From Cytophagaceae bacterium (lineage in GTDB: Bacteria > Bacteroidota > Bacteroidia > Cytophagales > Cytophagaceae): a DNA stretch of 61,252 bases. Shown here piece by piece: positions 61,224 to 61,252 of the stretch; positions within the stretch are counted from its first letter, which is position 1, and each line of letters opens with the position of its first letter. The DNA is taken from the NCBI GenBank assembly GCA_021151805.1, contig JAGKWN010000013.1, forward strand, positions 1 to 61,252, written 5' to 3'. The position numbers and the translations under genes were made by a program. The notes under the pieces are model-generated. The model did not search any database, was not told where the DNA came from, and was given only the letters and a program-made list of their open reading frames with translations.

Positions 61224-61252
61224 TCTTAATTTATACCATTAACAATTGTTAA

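Noticed and set aside
1..61252. tRNA, rRNA, insertion sequence or prophage genes
   Set aside because: No cloverleaf, rRNA segment, transposase, integrase or phage structural protein was recognised on either strand.

Overview
The window is chromosomal DNA of a Bacteroidota bacterium, most likely a Cytophaga-type gliding soil bacterium (Cytophaga hutchinsonii or a close relative). This rests on low GC content, sparse Shine-Dalgarno sites, TTG-N(about 19)-TAnnTTTG promoters, a mraZ-to-ftsZ cluster ending in an FtsZ with the tail LHDNVD, a GbsR-type regulator with a TolC/MFP/RND efflux set, and lipid A and outer-membrane genes of a Gram-negative. The species name is inference from protein style, not a database match. 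No rRNA, tRNA, CRISPR array, prophage or insertion sequence was seen.

Layout. 1-8.1 kb is a genome-maintenance and stress block: DUF72 protein, Ku, LigD (two-protein NHEJ), a large HPII-type catalase and a DUF763 protein. 8.1-18.7 kb is housekeeping: prfB, cobalamin adenosyltransferase, a 12-TM/TPR protein, gatC, plsC, a Nudix hydrolase, rnhB, gcvT, a ComB-like phosphatase and a flavin-dependent halogenase-like oxidoreductase. 18.7-28.3 kb is mixed accessory sequence: a DUF255 thioredoxin-fold protein, small unknown genes, ilvE, dtd-mazG, a GH63-type glycosidase and an HD-domain hydrolase. 28.5-34.6 kb is an efflux operon with its GbsR/MarR-type regulator. 34.9-35.2 kb is an HU gene.

35.7-51.9 kb is a long dcw operon: mraZ, rsmH, ftsL-like, ftsI, murE, two small helical genes, mraY, murD, ftsW, murG, murC, ftsQ, ftsA, ftsZ. 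It has overlapping or nearly touching reading frames, a triple 10-bp-period MraZ operator and a Bacteroidota promoter in front, and a strong terminator behind. murF and ddl are missing from it; the place between murE and mraY holds two small genes, the second recognisable as a four-helix-bundle protein of the 23S rRNA intervening-sequence (IVP) family. 52-61.2 kb carries an FMN reductase, a two-component system with a downstream porin, rsgA-kdtA, an MFS transporter and a PerR-type regulator with a 2-Cys peroxiredoxin behind a 7-1-7 operator.

The least ordinary signals are: (i) the two small helical genes embedded in the cell-division operon; (ii) identical C-terminal QLNLF pentapeptides, the bacterial sliding-clamp-binding consensus, on both the DUF763 protein and RNase HII; (iii) a dispersed family of intergenic CTAG-rich inverted-repeat elements (three copies) that supply or border TAG stop codons of neighbouring genes, plus two elements built from heptamer tandem repeats faced by their own reverse complement; (iv) a PerR-like regulator with no cysteines; and (v) two small coding-looking ORFs (38 and 41 codons) in otherwise gene-free gaps.
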